Source of the DNA: Wohlfahrtiimonas sp.
GTDB lineage: Bacteria > Pseudomonadota > Gammaproteobacteria > Cardiobacteriales > Wohlfahrtiimonadaceae
NCBI GenBank assembly: GCA_030149965.1
Contig: JASLHB010000068.1
Coordinates: 1 to 9,628 of the forward strand
Direction of reading: 5' to 3'
Length of the DNA: 9,628 nucleotides
Below, one piece after another: positions 1-6,382 of the stretch. The position numbers were made by a program, and so were the translations under genes. The stretch's first letter is position 1. The number at the start of each line of letters is the position of its first letter. A model generated the notes under the pieces. The model saw only the letters and a program-made list of their open reading frames with translations. It had not been told where the DNA came from and searched no databases.

Positions 1-69
1 ATGGAAATTGAAGGCTACATCATTCGACAGAATGGGCAATATTTCTTACAAAATCATCAATCCTCTTAA
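1..69 (+). CDS. 3' end of an unidentified gene (partial)
   Basis: Frame 1 is open from the left edge to a TAA at 67-69 and encodes about 22 residues, starting MEIEGYIIRQ and ending in Ser-Ser. The ATG at position 1 may be an internal Met rather than the start. The fragment has no recognisable motif. It ends 21 nt before the znuA-like start, leaving no obvious room for a separate promoter, so the two genes are probably co-transcribed. Context would suit another metal-uptake or Zur-type gene, but that is only inference. Frame 2 is also open up to a TGA overlapping the znuA start (ATGA at 91-94), but its residues look less protein-like, so I prefer frame 1. Confidence 0.45.
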   Translation: MEIEGYIIRQNGQYFLQNHQSS

Positions 70-78
70 ACTCCACTC

Positions 79-83
79 AAGGA
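79..83 (+). promoter_or_regulatory. Ribosome binding site of the znuA-like gene
   Basis: AAGGA lies 7 nt upstream of the ATG at 91. It supports that start, which also opens directly into a signal peptide. Confidence 0.7.
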
Positions 84-90
84 TTTCAGC

Positions 91-1035
91 ATGAAAAAGC
101 TTTTACTCTCATTGGTTATCGCATCTAGCCTAACAACATCTGCATTCGCAGAATTAAATGTTGTCACATCGTTCTCTATTTTAGAGGATATTGCCCACAA
201 CATTGGCAAGGATAAAGTGACAATCACATCTATGGTTAAGCGCAACCAAGATCCACATGGTTATGATCCATCTTTTTCTGACATTCAAAATCTATATAAA
301 GCAGATTTAATCGTCATTAATGGATTAAATTTTGAGAGTTGGTTAAACCGTGCCACTCAACAGGCAAACTTTAAAGGCGAAATTGTTACTGCAAGCAAAG
401 GCGTTAATGTCATTCATTTAGAAGATGATCATCACCACCATGAACATGATCACCATCATCATGAAAACGAACATCACGACCATAATCATGGCGATACTGA
501 TCCGCATATTTGGCAAAATCCTTTGAATGGCATCATTATGGCTGAGAATATTACCAAAGCCTTCATTGCCAAAGATCCTGACAATGCAGATTTCTATGCA
601 AAAAACTTAGAAGAATACAGCGCACAATTACATGATTTAGATAAAAAAATCATGCAACAATTGCAAAATAATCCTAATCAACCGCTGAAAGGCATTGTAT
701 TGCATGATAGTTTTAGATACTTTACAGAGCGCTATCCTATGCAGTTTTTCCCAATCCTAGATGCTCACAGCATCAGCGAACCTTCGGTTAAAACATTCGC
801 AGGCATTCAAGCATTGATCAATGATAATCAAATTCCTGTTATTTTCTCAGAATCTATGGAACAAAATCGCTTCATTAAAACTGTTGTGAACGATTATAAG
901 ATTGCAGATGGTGGACAGCTCATTTCAGATACAATTTTAGAAAATGGTAAAGGCTGTGATTCTTACATTGCAATTTTAGAATGCAATGTTAAAACCATCG
1001 ACCAAGCCTTCAGCACAGTAAAATCAGATCAATAA
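91..1035 (+). CDS. znuA: Zinc-type ABC transporter periplasmic substrate-binding protein (ZnuA-like)
   Basis: This is a cluster A-I metal-binding protein (ZnuA/TroA family) that captures Zn2+, or possibly Mn2+, in the periplasm and hands it to an ABC permease. Residues 1-21 form a signal peptide (MKK, hydrophobic core, AFA/E cleavage). Metal-ligand positions of the family are visible: His56 in DPHGYDP, His139 in DTDPHIW, His205 in LHDSF, and an acidic residue near 280 in ISDT. A His-rich loop at about 114-133 contains 13 His in 20 residues, a feature typical of zinc rather than manganese binders. Cys289 and Cys298 near the C-terminus could form a disulfide, as in enteric ZnuA. The length of 314 aa is normal. 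No ATPase or permease gene follows; partners may lie to the left of the window. Its 3' end overlaps ogt by 12 bp tail to tail. The metal is inferred, not shown. Confidence 0.88.
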   Translation: MKKLLLSLVIASSLTTSAFAELNVVTSFSILEDIAHNIGKDKVTITSMVKRNQDPHGYDPSFSDIQNLYKADLIVINGLNFESWLNRATQQANFKGEIVTASKGVNVIHLEDDHHHHEHDHHHHENEHHDHNHGDTDPHIWQNPLNGIIMAENITKAFIAKDPDNADFYAKNLEEYSAQLHDLDKKIMQQLQNNPNQPLKGIVLHDSFRYFTERYPMQFFPILDAHSISEPSVKTFAGIQALINDNQIPVIFSESMEQNRFIKTVVNDYKIADGGQLISDTILENGKGCDSYIAILECNVKTIDQAFSTVKSDQ

Positions 1036-1536
1036 ATCTTGATTACGCTCTAAATTTAATAGGTATTGCTTGCGGTACAAACCGCCAGCATAACCTGTAA
1101 GCGAACCATTGCTGCCAATCACACGATGACATGGCACAATGATGCCAATTTTATTTCTGCCATTGGCACTCGCAACTGCCCTAATCGCTTTTTCATTCCC
1201 CAATTGAATAGATTCTTCTTTATAGCTAATCGTTTGCCCATAAGGAATTGTCTGTAATACATGCCAAACAGATTGCTGAAATTCTGTGCCCAACATTAAT
1301 AAGTCCATTGTGAATTCTTGGCGCTCTTTTTCAAAATACTCTCCCAGCTCTTTTCGAGTTTGAGCCAAAATCGCTGTTTCCTCTGCTTTAGGTTGTAATT
1401 TCGCGGCTTTACCAACAGATTTTAAAATATCAAGCAATGCATCATCCACAAATTCTAATGCACATAATTTACCAAAAGCATCACAAGCAACCACTTGGCC
1501 AATTGGCGTATCAATCAAAGCATAATATAAATTCAT
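1024..1536 (-). CDS. ogt: Methylated-DNA--protein-cysteine S-methyltransferase (Ogt)
   Basis: Suicide DNA-repair protein that transfers the alkyl group from O6-alkylguanine or O4-alkylthymine to its own cysteine in the cytoplasm. The active-site motif PCHRVIG starts at residue 135, with acceptor Cys136. It is preceded by the DNA-binding RAVASANGRN segment (Arg119 as the base-flipping finger, Asn125 as the hinge) and followed by GYAGGLYRK and the conserved Glu163. The length of 170 aa matches stand-alone Ogt. There is no Ada N-terminal Cys4 zinc domain and no AraC domain, so it is Ogt rather than Ada. The start at 1536 has an AAAGGTG ribosome site (1544-1550) 7 nt upstream. It is transcribed alone, divergent from the PadR regulator and convergent with the znuA-like gene. 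Confidence 0.93.
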   Translation of the reverse strand: MNLYYALIDTPIGQVVACDAFGKLCALEFVDDALLDILKSVGKAAKLQPKAEETAILAQTRKELGEYFEKERQEFTMDLLMLGTEFQQSVWHVLQTIPYGQTISYKEESIQLGNEKAIRAVASANGRNKIGIIVPCHRVIGSNGSLTGYAGGLYRKQYLLNLERNQDLLI

Positions 1537-1569
1537 AACTCAGCACCTTTATCACAAAGAATTTCGCTA

Positions 1570-1599
1570 ATATTAAATCACAAGTGATCACTTAATCAA
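1570..1599 (-). promoter_or_regulatory. Predicted sigma70 promoter of ogt
   Basis: On the minus strand, TTGATT (1594-1599) and TAATAT (1570-1575) are separated by 18 bp, each 4/6 or better to consensus. Transcription would start near 1563, about 27 nt before the ogt start codon. Assigned by eye. Confidence 0.45.
1582..1593. promoter_or_regulatory. Perfect palindrome within the ogt promoter spacer
   Basis: AAGTGATCACTT is a perfect 12-bp palindrome that occupies the spacer next to the predicted -35 element of ogt. It contains a GATC (Dam-type) site. The position suits a repressor operator, but the cognate protein is unknown. Confidence 0.4.
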
Positions 1600-1618
1600 T
1601 ATCGTAAAATAATAAATA

Positions 1619-1630
1619 CAGATATATCTA
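1619..1630. promoter_or_regulatory. Upstream operator-like palindrome, PadR regulator promoter
   Basis: CAGATATATCTA has a perfect 10-bp palindromic core (AGATATATCT, 1620-1629). The run from CAGATATATCTAAA matches the second copy 60 bp downstream in all but its first base. It lies just upstream of the predicted -35 element. Its symmetry and duplication suggest an operator for the adjacent PadR-family protein. Confidence 0.6.
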
Positions 1631-1633
1631 AAG

Positions 1634-1662
1634 TTTACAAGAAATAAAATATATGATTTAAT
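1634..1662 (+). promoter_or_regulatory. Predicted sigma70 promoter of the YqjI-like regulator
   Basis: TTTACA (1634-1639) and TTTAAT (1657-1662) are separated by 17 bp, each 5/6 to consensus. Transcription would start near 1669, giving a leader of about 44 nt. The promoter sits exactly between the two matching palindromes. Confidence 0.55.
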
Positions 1663-1678
1663 GCACATAATTAAAATA

Positions 1679-1690
1679 TAGATATATCTA
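1679..1690. promoter_or_regulatory. Downstream operator-like palindrome, PadR regulator leader
   Basis: TAGATATATCTA is a perfect 12-bp palindrome, displaced exactly 60 bp from the upstream copy. It lies about 10-20 bp downstream of the predicted start of transcription and 22 bp before the ATG at 1713, where a bound repressor would block transcription. I see no other full copy in the window. Confidence 0.65.
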
Positions 1691-1712
1691 AATAATATAT
1701 TGGGGCTATAAA

Positions 1713-2249
1713 ATGAAAGCGGATCACAGAGAACTGGAATCGAAATGCGGTAAAAAATTAAAACGCTTATTTGAACGAGGTGACTTACAACTTTTGCTTT
1801 TATTACAATTAAAAGACAAAAATGCGCATGGTTATGAATTAATTAAACTGATTCATGATTCAACATCAGGCTTATATGAACCAAGTCCCGGCGTGCTTTA
1901 TCCAACATTATCAATGCTAGAAGATCAAGGATTCATTGTTAAAGATCCGCAAGAGCAGAACCGTAAAGTATTCATCATCACTACTTTAGGCTTAAATCAT
2001 CTTGCCGAACATTCAACACGAATCACATTAATTAAAGAGCGATTAGCCTCTACGCAAGATGCACAAAACAACATTCATATTTCCAATGAATTAGAAGATG
2101 CCATTCGTCGCTTTCGTATGTTGATGCGCCATCAAATCCGCCAAGATCAAATTTCACAAAACCAGATTAACAAAATTGTTACTATCATTAATCAAGCAAC
2201 CATCGAAATTGAGAAAGCTTATCAAGCCATTACTCCAGATCATGAGTAA
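1713..2249 (+). CDS. PadR-family transcriptional regulator, YqjI-like
   Basis: Winged-helix DNA-binding repressor of the PadR family. The HTH core is at about residues 24-95, with the hallmark segments HGYELIKLI (39-47) and SPGVLYPTLSMLEDQG (58-73). The C-terminal half is helical, about 124-172, and resembles the dimerisation region of E. coli YqjI (compare QISQNQINKIVTIINQA with the YqjI tail). E. coli YqjI starts with a long His/Cys-rich nickel/iron-binding extension. Here that tail is reduced to some 20 residues with one His (5) and one Cys (12), so the effector may differ. The start has only a weak GGGG ribosome site (1702-1705) but is the only one that keeps the intact HTH. It probably represses itself through the paired palindromes upstream. 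Next gene: DUF2798 protein, 75 bp on, same strand. Confidence 0.82.
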   Translation: MKADHRELESKCGKKLKRLFERGDLQLLLLLQLKDKNAHGYELIKLIHDSTSGLYEPSPGVLYPTLSMLEDQGFIVKDPQEQNRKVFIITTLGLNHLAEHSTRITLIKERLASTQDAQNNIHISNELEDAIRRFRMLMRHQIRQDQISQNQINKIVTIINQATIEIEKAYQAITPDHE

Positions 2250-2324
2250 TTTTTTATAAGATTTGTCCGTAAATATTAACGTCATTCAATGCATTCTATT
2301 TCATAGAAACTATGGAGAAATCTC

Positions 2325-2582
2325 ATGTCAGATTCTAAATTTAATCGTTACAAATTACCGCCTAAAGCAATGCACTTATTGGTGCCTTTTTTCTTATCGT
2401 TGGCGATGTCTGGATTAATCTCTTGCATCAGTATATTACGAAGCGTTGGATTTACTGATTTTCAGTTCAGCACTTGGAGCACATCATGGATGATTTCATG
2501 GGCAATTGCCTTTCCTTCTGTGTTAATCCTTTTGCCACTTGTTCGCAAATTCTCTCTCATGCTGATTAGAAAAGATAATTAA
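2325..2582 (+). CDS. Small inner-membrane protein, DUF2798 family
   Basis: An 85-aa protein with two predicted membrane helices, about residues 17-38 and 51-73, a short basic N-terminus (KLPP at 11-14) and a basic C-terminal tail. The KLPP opening, the SLAMSGLIS stretch and the ISWAIAFPSVLILLPLVRK stretch match the layout of DUF2798 (PF11391), a family of unknown function. A GGAG ribosome site (2314-2317) lies 7 nt before the ATG. A small hairpin, CATAG-AAA-CTATG (2302-2314), abuts that site and could modulate initiation, though this is weak. It follows the PadR gene by 75 bp on the same strand and precedes a terminator, so it is plausibly a regulatory target of that regulator. No separate palindrome copy is seen in front of it. 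Confidence 0.8.
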   Translation: MSDSKFNRYKLPPKAMHLLVPFFLSLAMSGLISCISILRSVGFTDFQFSTWSTSWMISWAIAFPSVLILLPLVRKFSLMLIRKDN

Positions 2583-2590
2583 TAGATATA

Positions 2591-2622
2591 AAAAAAGAGA
2601 TAATCATGATTATCTCTTTTTT
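2591..2622. terminator. Bidirectional rho-independent terminator
   Basis: A perfect 32-bp palindrome has arms running from A6-GAGATAATCA to its complement ending in T6, centred between 2606 and 2607. It offers a stem with a U-rich tail in both directions. It sits between the convergent DUF2798 gene (stop 2582) and dsbC (stop 2638), and serves both. It is AT-rich, but the symmetry is complete. Confidence 0.88.
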
Positions 2623-2637
2623 ATGATCAGCCTAAAA

Positions 2638-3345
2638 TTATTTATGGCTTTTGATCAAATTAATCAATTCTTCAGCAGGTACATAACCGCCAATCATTTG
2701 GCCATTATCTAAAATGATATTCGGTGTTCCCGTGATACCAAAAGAAATACCCAATTGATATTGAGCTTCTACAGGGCTTGTGCCTTCACATTTCACTTTA
2801 GTATCTACTTGACGCTTGCTCATCGCTACATCAATCGCTGCTTTAGGATCTTTTGCACACCAAACACTTTCCATACGCTCTTTGGTCGCAATTGCAGGGA
2901 ATGCCATATAACGCACTTCAATGCCTTCTTTAACATATTTAGGAATGTCATCATGCAATTTCTTACAATATGGACAATTCACATCCGTAAAGACAGTAAT
3001 CGTATTCTTCTTTGCACCTTCTGGTGAATAAATGATCATATCTTTCTCATTCATTTTATCCAATGCCATGAGGCGAATCTTATTCTGACGATTTTCCGTC
3101 AAATTCACACGATTCACTAAATCTGTGATTTGTCCTTCAAACAAGTAACGACCATCTTCAGATAAATACAAAGGTAAATTCACACCTTCAATATACAATT
3201 CGTTGATGCCTTTCACACCGCTTGGCGATACTTTTTCAACTTTCATTCCACCTAAAACTGTTTCAATGTGGGATAAGTCTGGTTTTGCCATCGAGATGCT
3301 AGTTGTAGCCATCATTAATCCTAATGCAACTGCAAGTTTTTTCAT
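2638..3345 (-). CDS. dsbC: Periplasmic thiol:disulfide interchange protein DsbC
   Basis: Disulfide isomerase that reshuffles wrong disulfides in periplasmic proteins, kept reduced by DsbD. From this start (235 aa), residues 1-20 are a signal peptide (MKKLAVALG...SMA/K). The N-terminal dimerisation domain runs to about residue 80. A thioredoxin fold follows with the active site CPYC at 124-127, the cis-proline loop TGTP at 205-208, and a structural Cys pair (163 and 186) as in E. coli DsbC. An in-frame ATG at 3366 overlaps the xerD stop (ATGA), but it adds seven charged residues ahead of the signal peptide and has its GAGG almost touching the ATG. The 3345 start has GAGG (3351-3354) at 5 nt. 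Last gene of the art-xerD-dsbC operon, ended by the 2591-2622 terminator. The recJ gene that follows dsbC in enterics is absent. Confidence 0.9.
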   Translation of the reverse strand: MKKLAVALGLMMATTSISMAKPDLSHIETVLGGMKVEKVSPSGVKGINELYIEGVNLPLYLSEDGRYLFEGQITDLVNRVNLTENRQNKIRLMALDKMNEKDMIIYSPEGAKKNTITVFTDVNCPYCKKLHDDIPKYVKEGIEVRYMAFPAIATKERMESVWCAKDPKAAIDVAMSKRQVDTKVKCEGTSPVEAQYQLGISFGITGTPNIILDNGQMIGGYVPAEELINLIKSHK

Positions 3346-3362
3346 CTTTACCTCTTTCTCAA

Positions 3363-4244
3363 TCATCCTCGTGGATGATGCTCTTGGTGGATTGATTTCA
3401 AGCGTTCTTTTGCAATATGAGTATAAATTTGCGTGGTTGATAAGCTTGAATGTCCTAATAATAATTGTACAACACGTAAATCAGCGCCATGATTCACTAA
3501 ATGTGTTGCAAAAGCATGTCTTAATGTATGCGGAGATATTGTAGATGAAATGCCAACTCTTTGGGCTGTTTTTTTAATGACATACCAAAATGCTTGGCGC
3601 GTCATCGCATCGCCACGATTCGACAGAAATAACCATTCAGTACTGTTGCCTTTTGATAATTCTCCGCGCGCTTCATCTAGATATTTTTCCAACCATTCAA
3701 TACCAACTTCACCAATCGGCACTAAACGCTCTTTATTGCCTTTACCCACTAAACGCACAACGCCCGCTTGCAAATTGATTTGTGACATTGTGACAGATAT
3801 TAATTCAGTCACACGCAAACCACATGAATACAATAATTCCATCATGGCTCGATCACGCAATCCCAACGATGTTGTAATATCATGGCTATTCAATAATGCT
3901 TCTACATCATCTTCACTTAAAGATTCTGGCAATGTTGCTGTGAATTTTGGCACAATCAATTTACGCGCTGGATTATCTTCACGGATTTGTGAAACAATCA
4001 AAAAGTCATAAAAATGCTTAAATGTCGAAACAAAACGTGCAACACTTCGTGGACTGATCTTTTCAGCCAATTTCTGTTGAATATATGCTTGTAATATTTC
4101 AGTATCAGCATGCTCTAGCTGAGTATCGCGCTCAATTAGATAAGCTTCTAATTTTTGTAGGTCTGATAAATAAGACTGCAACGTCAATGGTTGCAATCCT
4201 TCTTGATAATATAAGGTTTCTTCGAATTGATTCAGTAAACTCAT
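3363..4244 (-). CDS. xerD: Site-specific tyrosine recombinase XerD
   Basis: Chromosome-dimer resolvase subunit that acts with XerC at dif under FtsK control. Of 293 aa, residues 1-100 form the SAM-like core-binding domain and about 105-285 the catalytic domain. All six catalytic residues are visible: Arg144 (CGLRVTEL), Lys168 (GKGNKER), His239 and Arg242 (SPHTLRHAF), His265 (LLGHSSLSTTQ), and nucleophile Tyr274 (QIYTH). The C-terminus ending HQEHHPRG and the HGADLRVVQLLLGH stretch are typical of XerD rather than XerC or a phage integrase. Its ATG overlaps the artM stop by 4 bp (ATGA) and has only a weak ribosome site, so translation is probably coupled. The adjacency of xerD and dsbC is conserved in gammaproteobacteria. 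Placement inside an art operon is less usual. It is a housekeeping gene, not a sign of a mobile element. Confidence 0.94.
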   Translation of the reverse strand: MSLLNQFEETLYYQEGLQPLTLQSYLSDLQKLEAYLIERDTQLEHADTEILQAYIQQKLAEKISPRSVARFVSTFKHFYDFLIVSQIREDNPARKLIVPKFTATLPESLSEDDVEALLNSHDITTSLGLRDRAMMELLYSCGLRVTELISVTMSQINLQAGVVRLVGKGNKERLVPIGEVGIEWLEKYLDEARGELSKGNSTEWLFLSNRGDAMTRQAFWYVIKKTAQRVGISSTISPHTLRHAFATHLVNHGADLRVVQLLLGHSSLSTTQIYTHIAKERLKSIHQEHHPRG

Positions 4245-4900
4245 ACTGCTTCAAAGGCCATGAGCTTACGCTCAACCAATTTAGAGCCTAAAATCAAAAT
4301 ACCATTGATCACTAAATAAACTGCGCCTGCTACAGCATAATAAGTTAAGTAATCGTATGTTCTGCCCGTAATTTCCATCGTTCTGCCCATAATATCCATA
4401 ATGGTAATCGTAGAAACCAATGCAGAACCTTTAGATAACAACACAACTTCATTTGAATAACTTGGCAAAGCTCTACGCAATGCTAATGAGAACATCACTT
4501 TAACTGTTTGAAAACGTTTTAATCCCAATGCTGCTGAAGCTTGCCATAAACCTGGAGCAATATTCAAAATCGCACCATGAAATAATTGCACAGTATAAGC
4601 TGCTGAATTTAACGCCAAAGCAAACACAGCACAGAACCAAGCATGATCAAACAAAGTACCACGTAAAAATTCAAACTGCTTTGGTGCATAATAAACCAAG
4701 AAAATTTGAATAAATAACGGTGTACCAGTTAAGAAAATTACTAATGCTTTGATCAAATATGCTAAAGGATTTTTCTTCTCTTTATAAATTAATCCTAAAA
4801 CCAATACCAAAGCCAATACAAAACCGATGATCAATGATGCGAATGTTACGCCTAAACTGACTGGGATTCCGCCCATGATGAATAAAACATCTTCTTTCAT
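4241..4900 (-). CDS. artM: Arginine ABC transporter permease ArtM
   Basis: Inner-membrane permease of the HisMQ/ArtMQ family, expected to pair with ArtQ to form the pore for arginine and related basic amino acids. It has about five membrane helices in 219 aa. FLTGTPLFIQIFLVYY (56-71) is a family signature. The ATPase-contacting EAA-type loop is at about 119-140 (WQASAALGLKRF), followed by LPSYSNEVVLLSK. The NSAAYTVQLFHGAI stretch and the end LVERKLMAFE parallel E. coli ArtM, which distinguishes it from ArtQ. The ribosome site AGGGG (4906-4910) overlaps the end of artQ, and the gap is 9 bp. The 3' end overlaps xerD by 4 bp. Confidence 0.9.
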   Translation of the reverse strand: MKEDVLFIMGGIPVSLGVTFASLIIGFVLALVLVLGLIYKEKKNPLAYLIKALVIFLTGTPLFIQIFLVYYAPKQFEFLRGTLFDHAWFCAVFALALNSAAYTVQLFHGAILNIAPGLWQASAALGLKRFQTVKVMFSLALRRALPSYSNEVVLLSKGSALVSTITIMDIMGRTMEITGRTYDYLTYYAVAGAVYLVINGILILGSKLVERKLMAFEAV

Positions 4901-4909
4901 GTTATCCCC

Positions 4910-5593
4910 TTATGCTCTTTCGTGACGCGTTAAAAAGAGCTGAAACCCTTTTTGAATCTGTTGGCTCAATAAACTGATGGACAAATAGATCAATGAAGCA
5001 ATGATCAACCAAGTGAAGAAATCACCTGTTGCATTCGCTGCCGTTTGCCCTGCTGACATTAAATCTGATACGCCGATTGTGTAAACCAATGCTGTATCTT
5101 TCAATAACACTAACCATTGATTGCCTAAGCCTGGCAAAGCATGGCGCCACATTTGTGGCATGATAATGGAAAAAAATGCGCTGACTTTAGAAATACCTAA
5201 AGCATCACATGATTCCCACTGTGATCTTGGCACTGCTTGCAATGCACCACGTAATGTTTGCGATGCATAGGATGCAAAAATTAAAGACAATGCGCCAGCC
5301 CCCAAAGCAAATACTGAAATTTCTGGCACATCATCCATCAATAGCATTAAGCCGTAAGGCACACCAAATGCTACAAAAACAATCACTAACAACTCAGGCA
5401 AGGCTCGAATGATGTTCACAATAATTGCAACAGGATAACGAATAAACTTCCATCGGCTCAACTCTAATAATGCTAAAACTACAGCTAAAACTAAACCAAT
5501 CCCTAAGGATAATAATGAAAGCTCCAAGGTCGTCACTGCACCTTTTAATAAGCTTGAAAGAAAACCACTTTGTGAAAACAACGAATCGAGCAT
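4910..5593 (-). CDS. artQ: Arginine ABC transporter permease ArtQ
   Basis: Second inner-membrane permease subunit of the art importer, 227 aa, with about five hydrophobic helices. Family features in order are IIRALPELLVIVF (61-73), YASQTLRGALQAVP (109-122), and the EAA-type cytoplasmic loop that docks on ArtP (QWESCDALGISK, 125-136). After that comes the highly conserved MPQMWRHALPGLGNQWLVLL block (145-164), nearly identical to E. coli ArtQ. The start at 5593 has AGGCG (5599-5603) 5 nt upstream and follows the binding-protein gene by 30 bp. It heads the permease pair, with artM 9 bp downstream. Confidence 0.91.
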   Translation of the reverse strand: MLDSLFSQSGFLSSLLKGAVTTLELSLLSLGIGLVLAVVLALLELSRWKFIRYPVAIIVNIIRALPELLVIVFVAFGVPYGLMLLMDDVPEISVFALGAGALSLIFASYASQTLRGALQAVPRSQWESCDALGISKVSAFFSIIMPQMWRHALPGLGNQWLVLLKDTALVYTIGVSDLMSAGQTAANATGDFFTWLIIASLIYLSISLLSQQIQKGFQLFLTRHERA

Positions 5594-5623
5594 GAATGCG
5601 CCTAACTATTAATTAAAAAAGAA

Positions 5624-6361
5624 CTACTTGAACCATTTTTCATAAATTGTTTGATAACGGCCATCTTCTTTAATTTTTTTCAATGCACCATTAATATCAG
5701 TCAACAATTCTGTATTTTTTGGCAATACAGCAATCGCCAAACCATTACCGAAGTATTCTGGATCATTCACTTGCTCGCCAACGATTTCTAATTTATCGTT
5801 ACGTTTAATGAATTCCGCCACAACAACTTCGTCACCAAATACAACGTTCACACGGCCAATTTCCAAATCGCTCATTGCATTAGGATATTGTGGGTAGTTT
5901 TTGATGTTCGCATCTTTAAACTTACCTTTAATGTATTGTTGATGCGTTGAGCCATTCAAAACACCAATATCTTTAGTTTTGAAATCATCAGCTGATTTGA
6001 ATTGACCAGCCATTGCAACGAATACTGATGGGTTCAAATAGTAAGGATCAGAGAAAGTTACGTGTTTTTGACGCTCTTCAGTGATATCCATTGAAGAAAT
6101 GATTGCATCAAAACGCTTCAAACGTAAGTTTGGAATCAATGAATCAAAACTTTGAGAAACGTACACACATTTCTTTTGTAATTCTTCACAAATTGCATTT
6201 GCTACATCGATATCGAAACCAGCAACTTCGCCTGCTTCTGTTTTATATTCAAATGGAGGATACTCAGGATTTGTACCAAAACGAATCGTATCTTCTTTTG
6301 CAAATGCCATACCGCCAACACATAAACTTGCGAGCGTTAGGAAAACTTTTACCTTTTTCAT
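5624..6361 (-). CDS. Periplasmic arginine/basic amino acid-binding protein (ArtI/ArtJ type)
   Basis: Solute-binding protein of bacterial family 3 that delivers basic amino acids to ArtQM. Residues 1-21 are a signal peptide with an AFA/K cleavage site. The mature start (RFGTNPEYPPFEY), the GFDIDVANAICEEL segment (48-61) and the FDSLIPNLR segment (72-80) match ArtJ/ArtI. Arg97 in DITEERQKH (ligand carboxylate) and Asp177 in FGDEVVV (ligand amino group) are present, as is the STH segment (138-140). Cys58 and Cys65 can form the small disulfide common in this group. AGGA (6369-6372) is 7 nt before the ATG. Only one binding protein is encoded here, between artP and artQ, where E. coli has artI. Sequence alone does not separate ArtI from ArtJ or fix the ligand (arginine, lysine or ornithine). 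Confidence 0.9.
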   Translation of the reverse strand: MKKVKVFLTLASLCVGGMAFAKEDTIRFGTNPEYPPFEYKTEAGEVAGFDIDVANAICEELQKKCVYVSQSFDSLIPNLRLKRFDAIISSMDITEERQKHVTFSDPYYLNPSVFVAMAGQFKSADDFKTKDIGVLNGSTHQQYIKGKFKDANIKNYPQYPNAMSDLEIGRVNVVFGDEVVVAEFIKRNDKLEIVGEQVNDPEYFGNGLAIAVLPKNTELLTDINGALKKIKEDGRYQTIYEKWFK

Positions 6362-6382
6362 ATCTCTTTCCTTCAGTATTTT

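Noticed and set aside
60..90. Zur operator before the znuA-like gene
   Set aside because: The 21-bp gap has no palindrome resembling a Zur box, and a promoter for this gene more likely lies to the left of the window.
2..94. Frame 2 reading at the left edge ending in ATGA with the znuA-like start
   Set aside because: The overlap is attractive, but the encoded residues are less protein-like than frame 1, which ends at 69. A protein search with the left-flanking sequence would decide.
3346..3366. Longer DsbC start at 3366 overlapping the xerD stop by ATGA
   Set aside because: The extension adds charged residues ahead of an otherwise standard MKK signal peptide and has a GAGG almost touching the ATG. 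The 3345 start has GAGG at a normal spacing.
3203..4011. Open frames on the plus strand opposite dsbC and xerD
   Set aside because: They lie wholly antisense to well-conserved genes, have no recognisable protein pattern and no ribosome site.
3363..4244. Tyrosine recombinase as a sign of an integron, phage or integrative element
   Set aside because: It is XerD by its C-terminus and by all catalytic blocks, sits next to dsbC as in other gammaproteobacteria, and no att repeats or cargo genes are seen.
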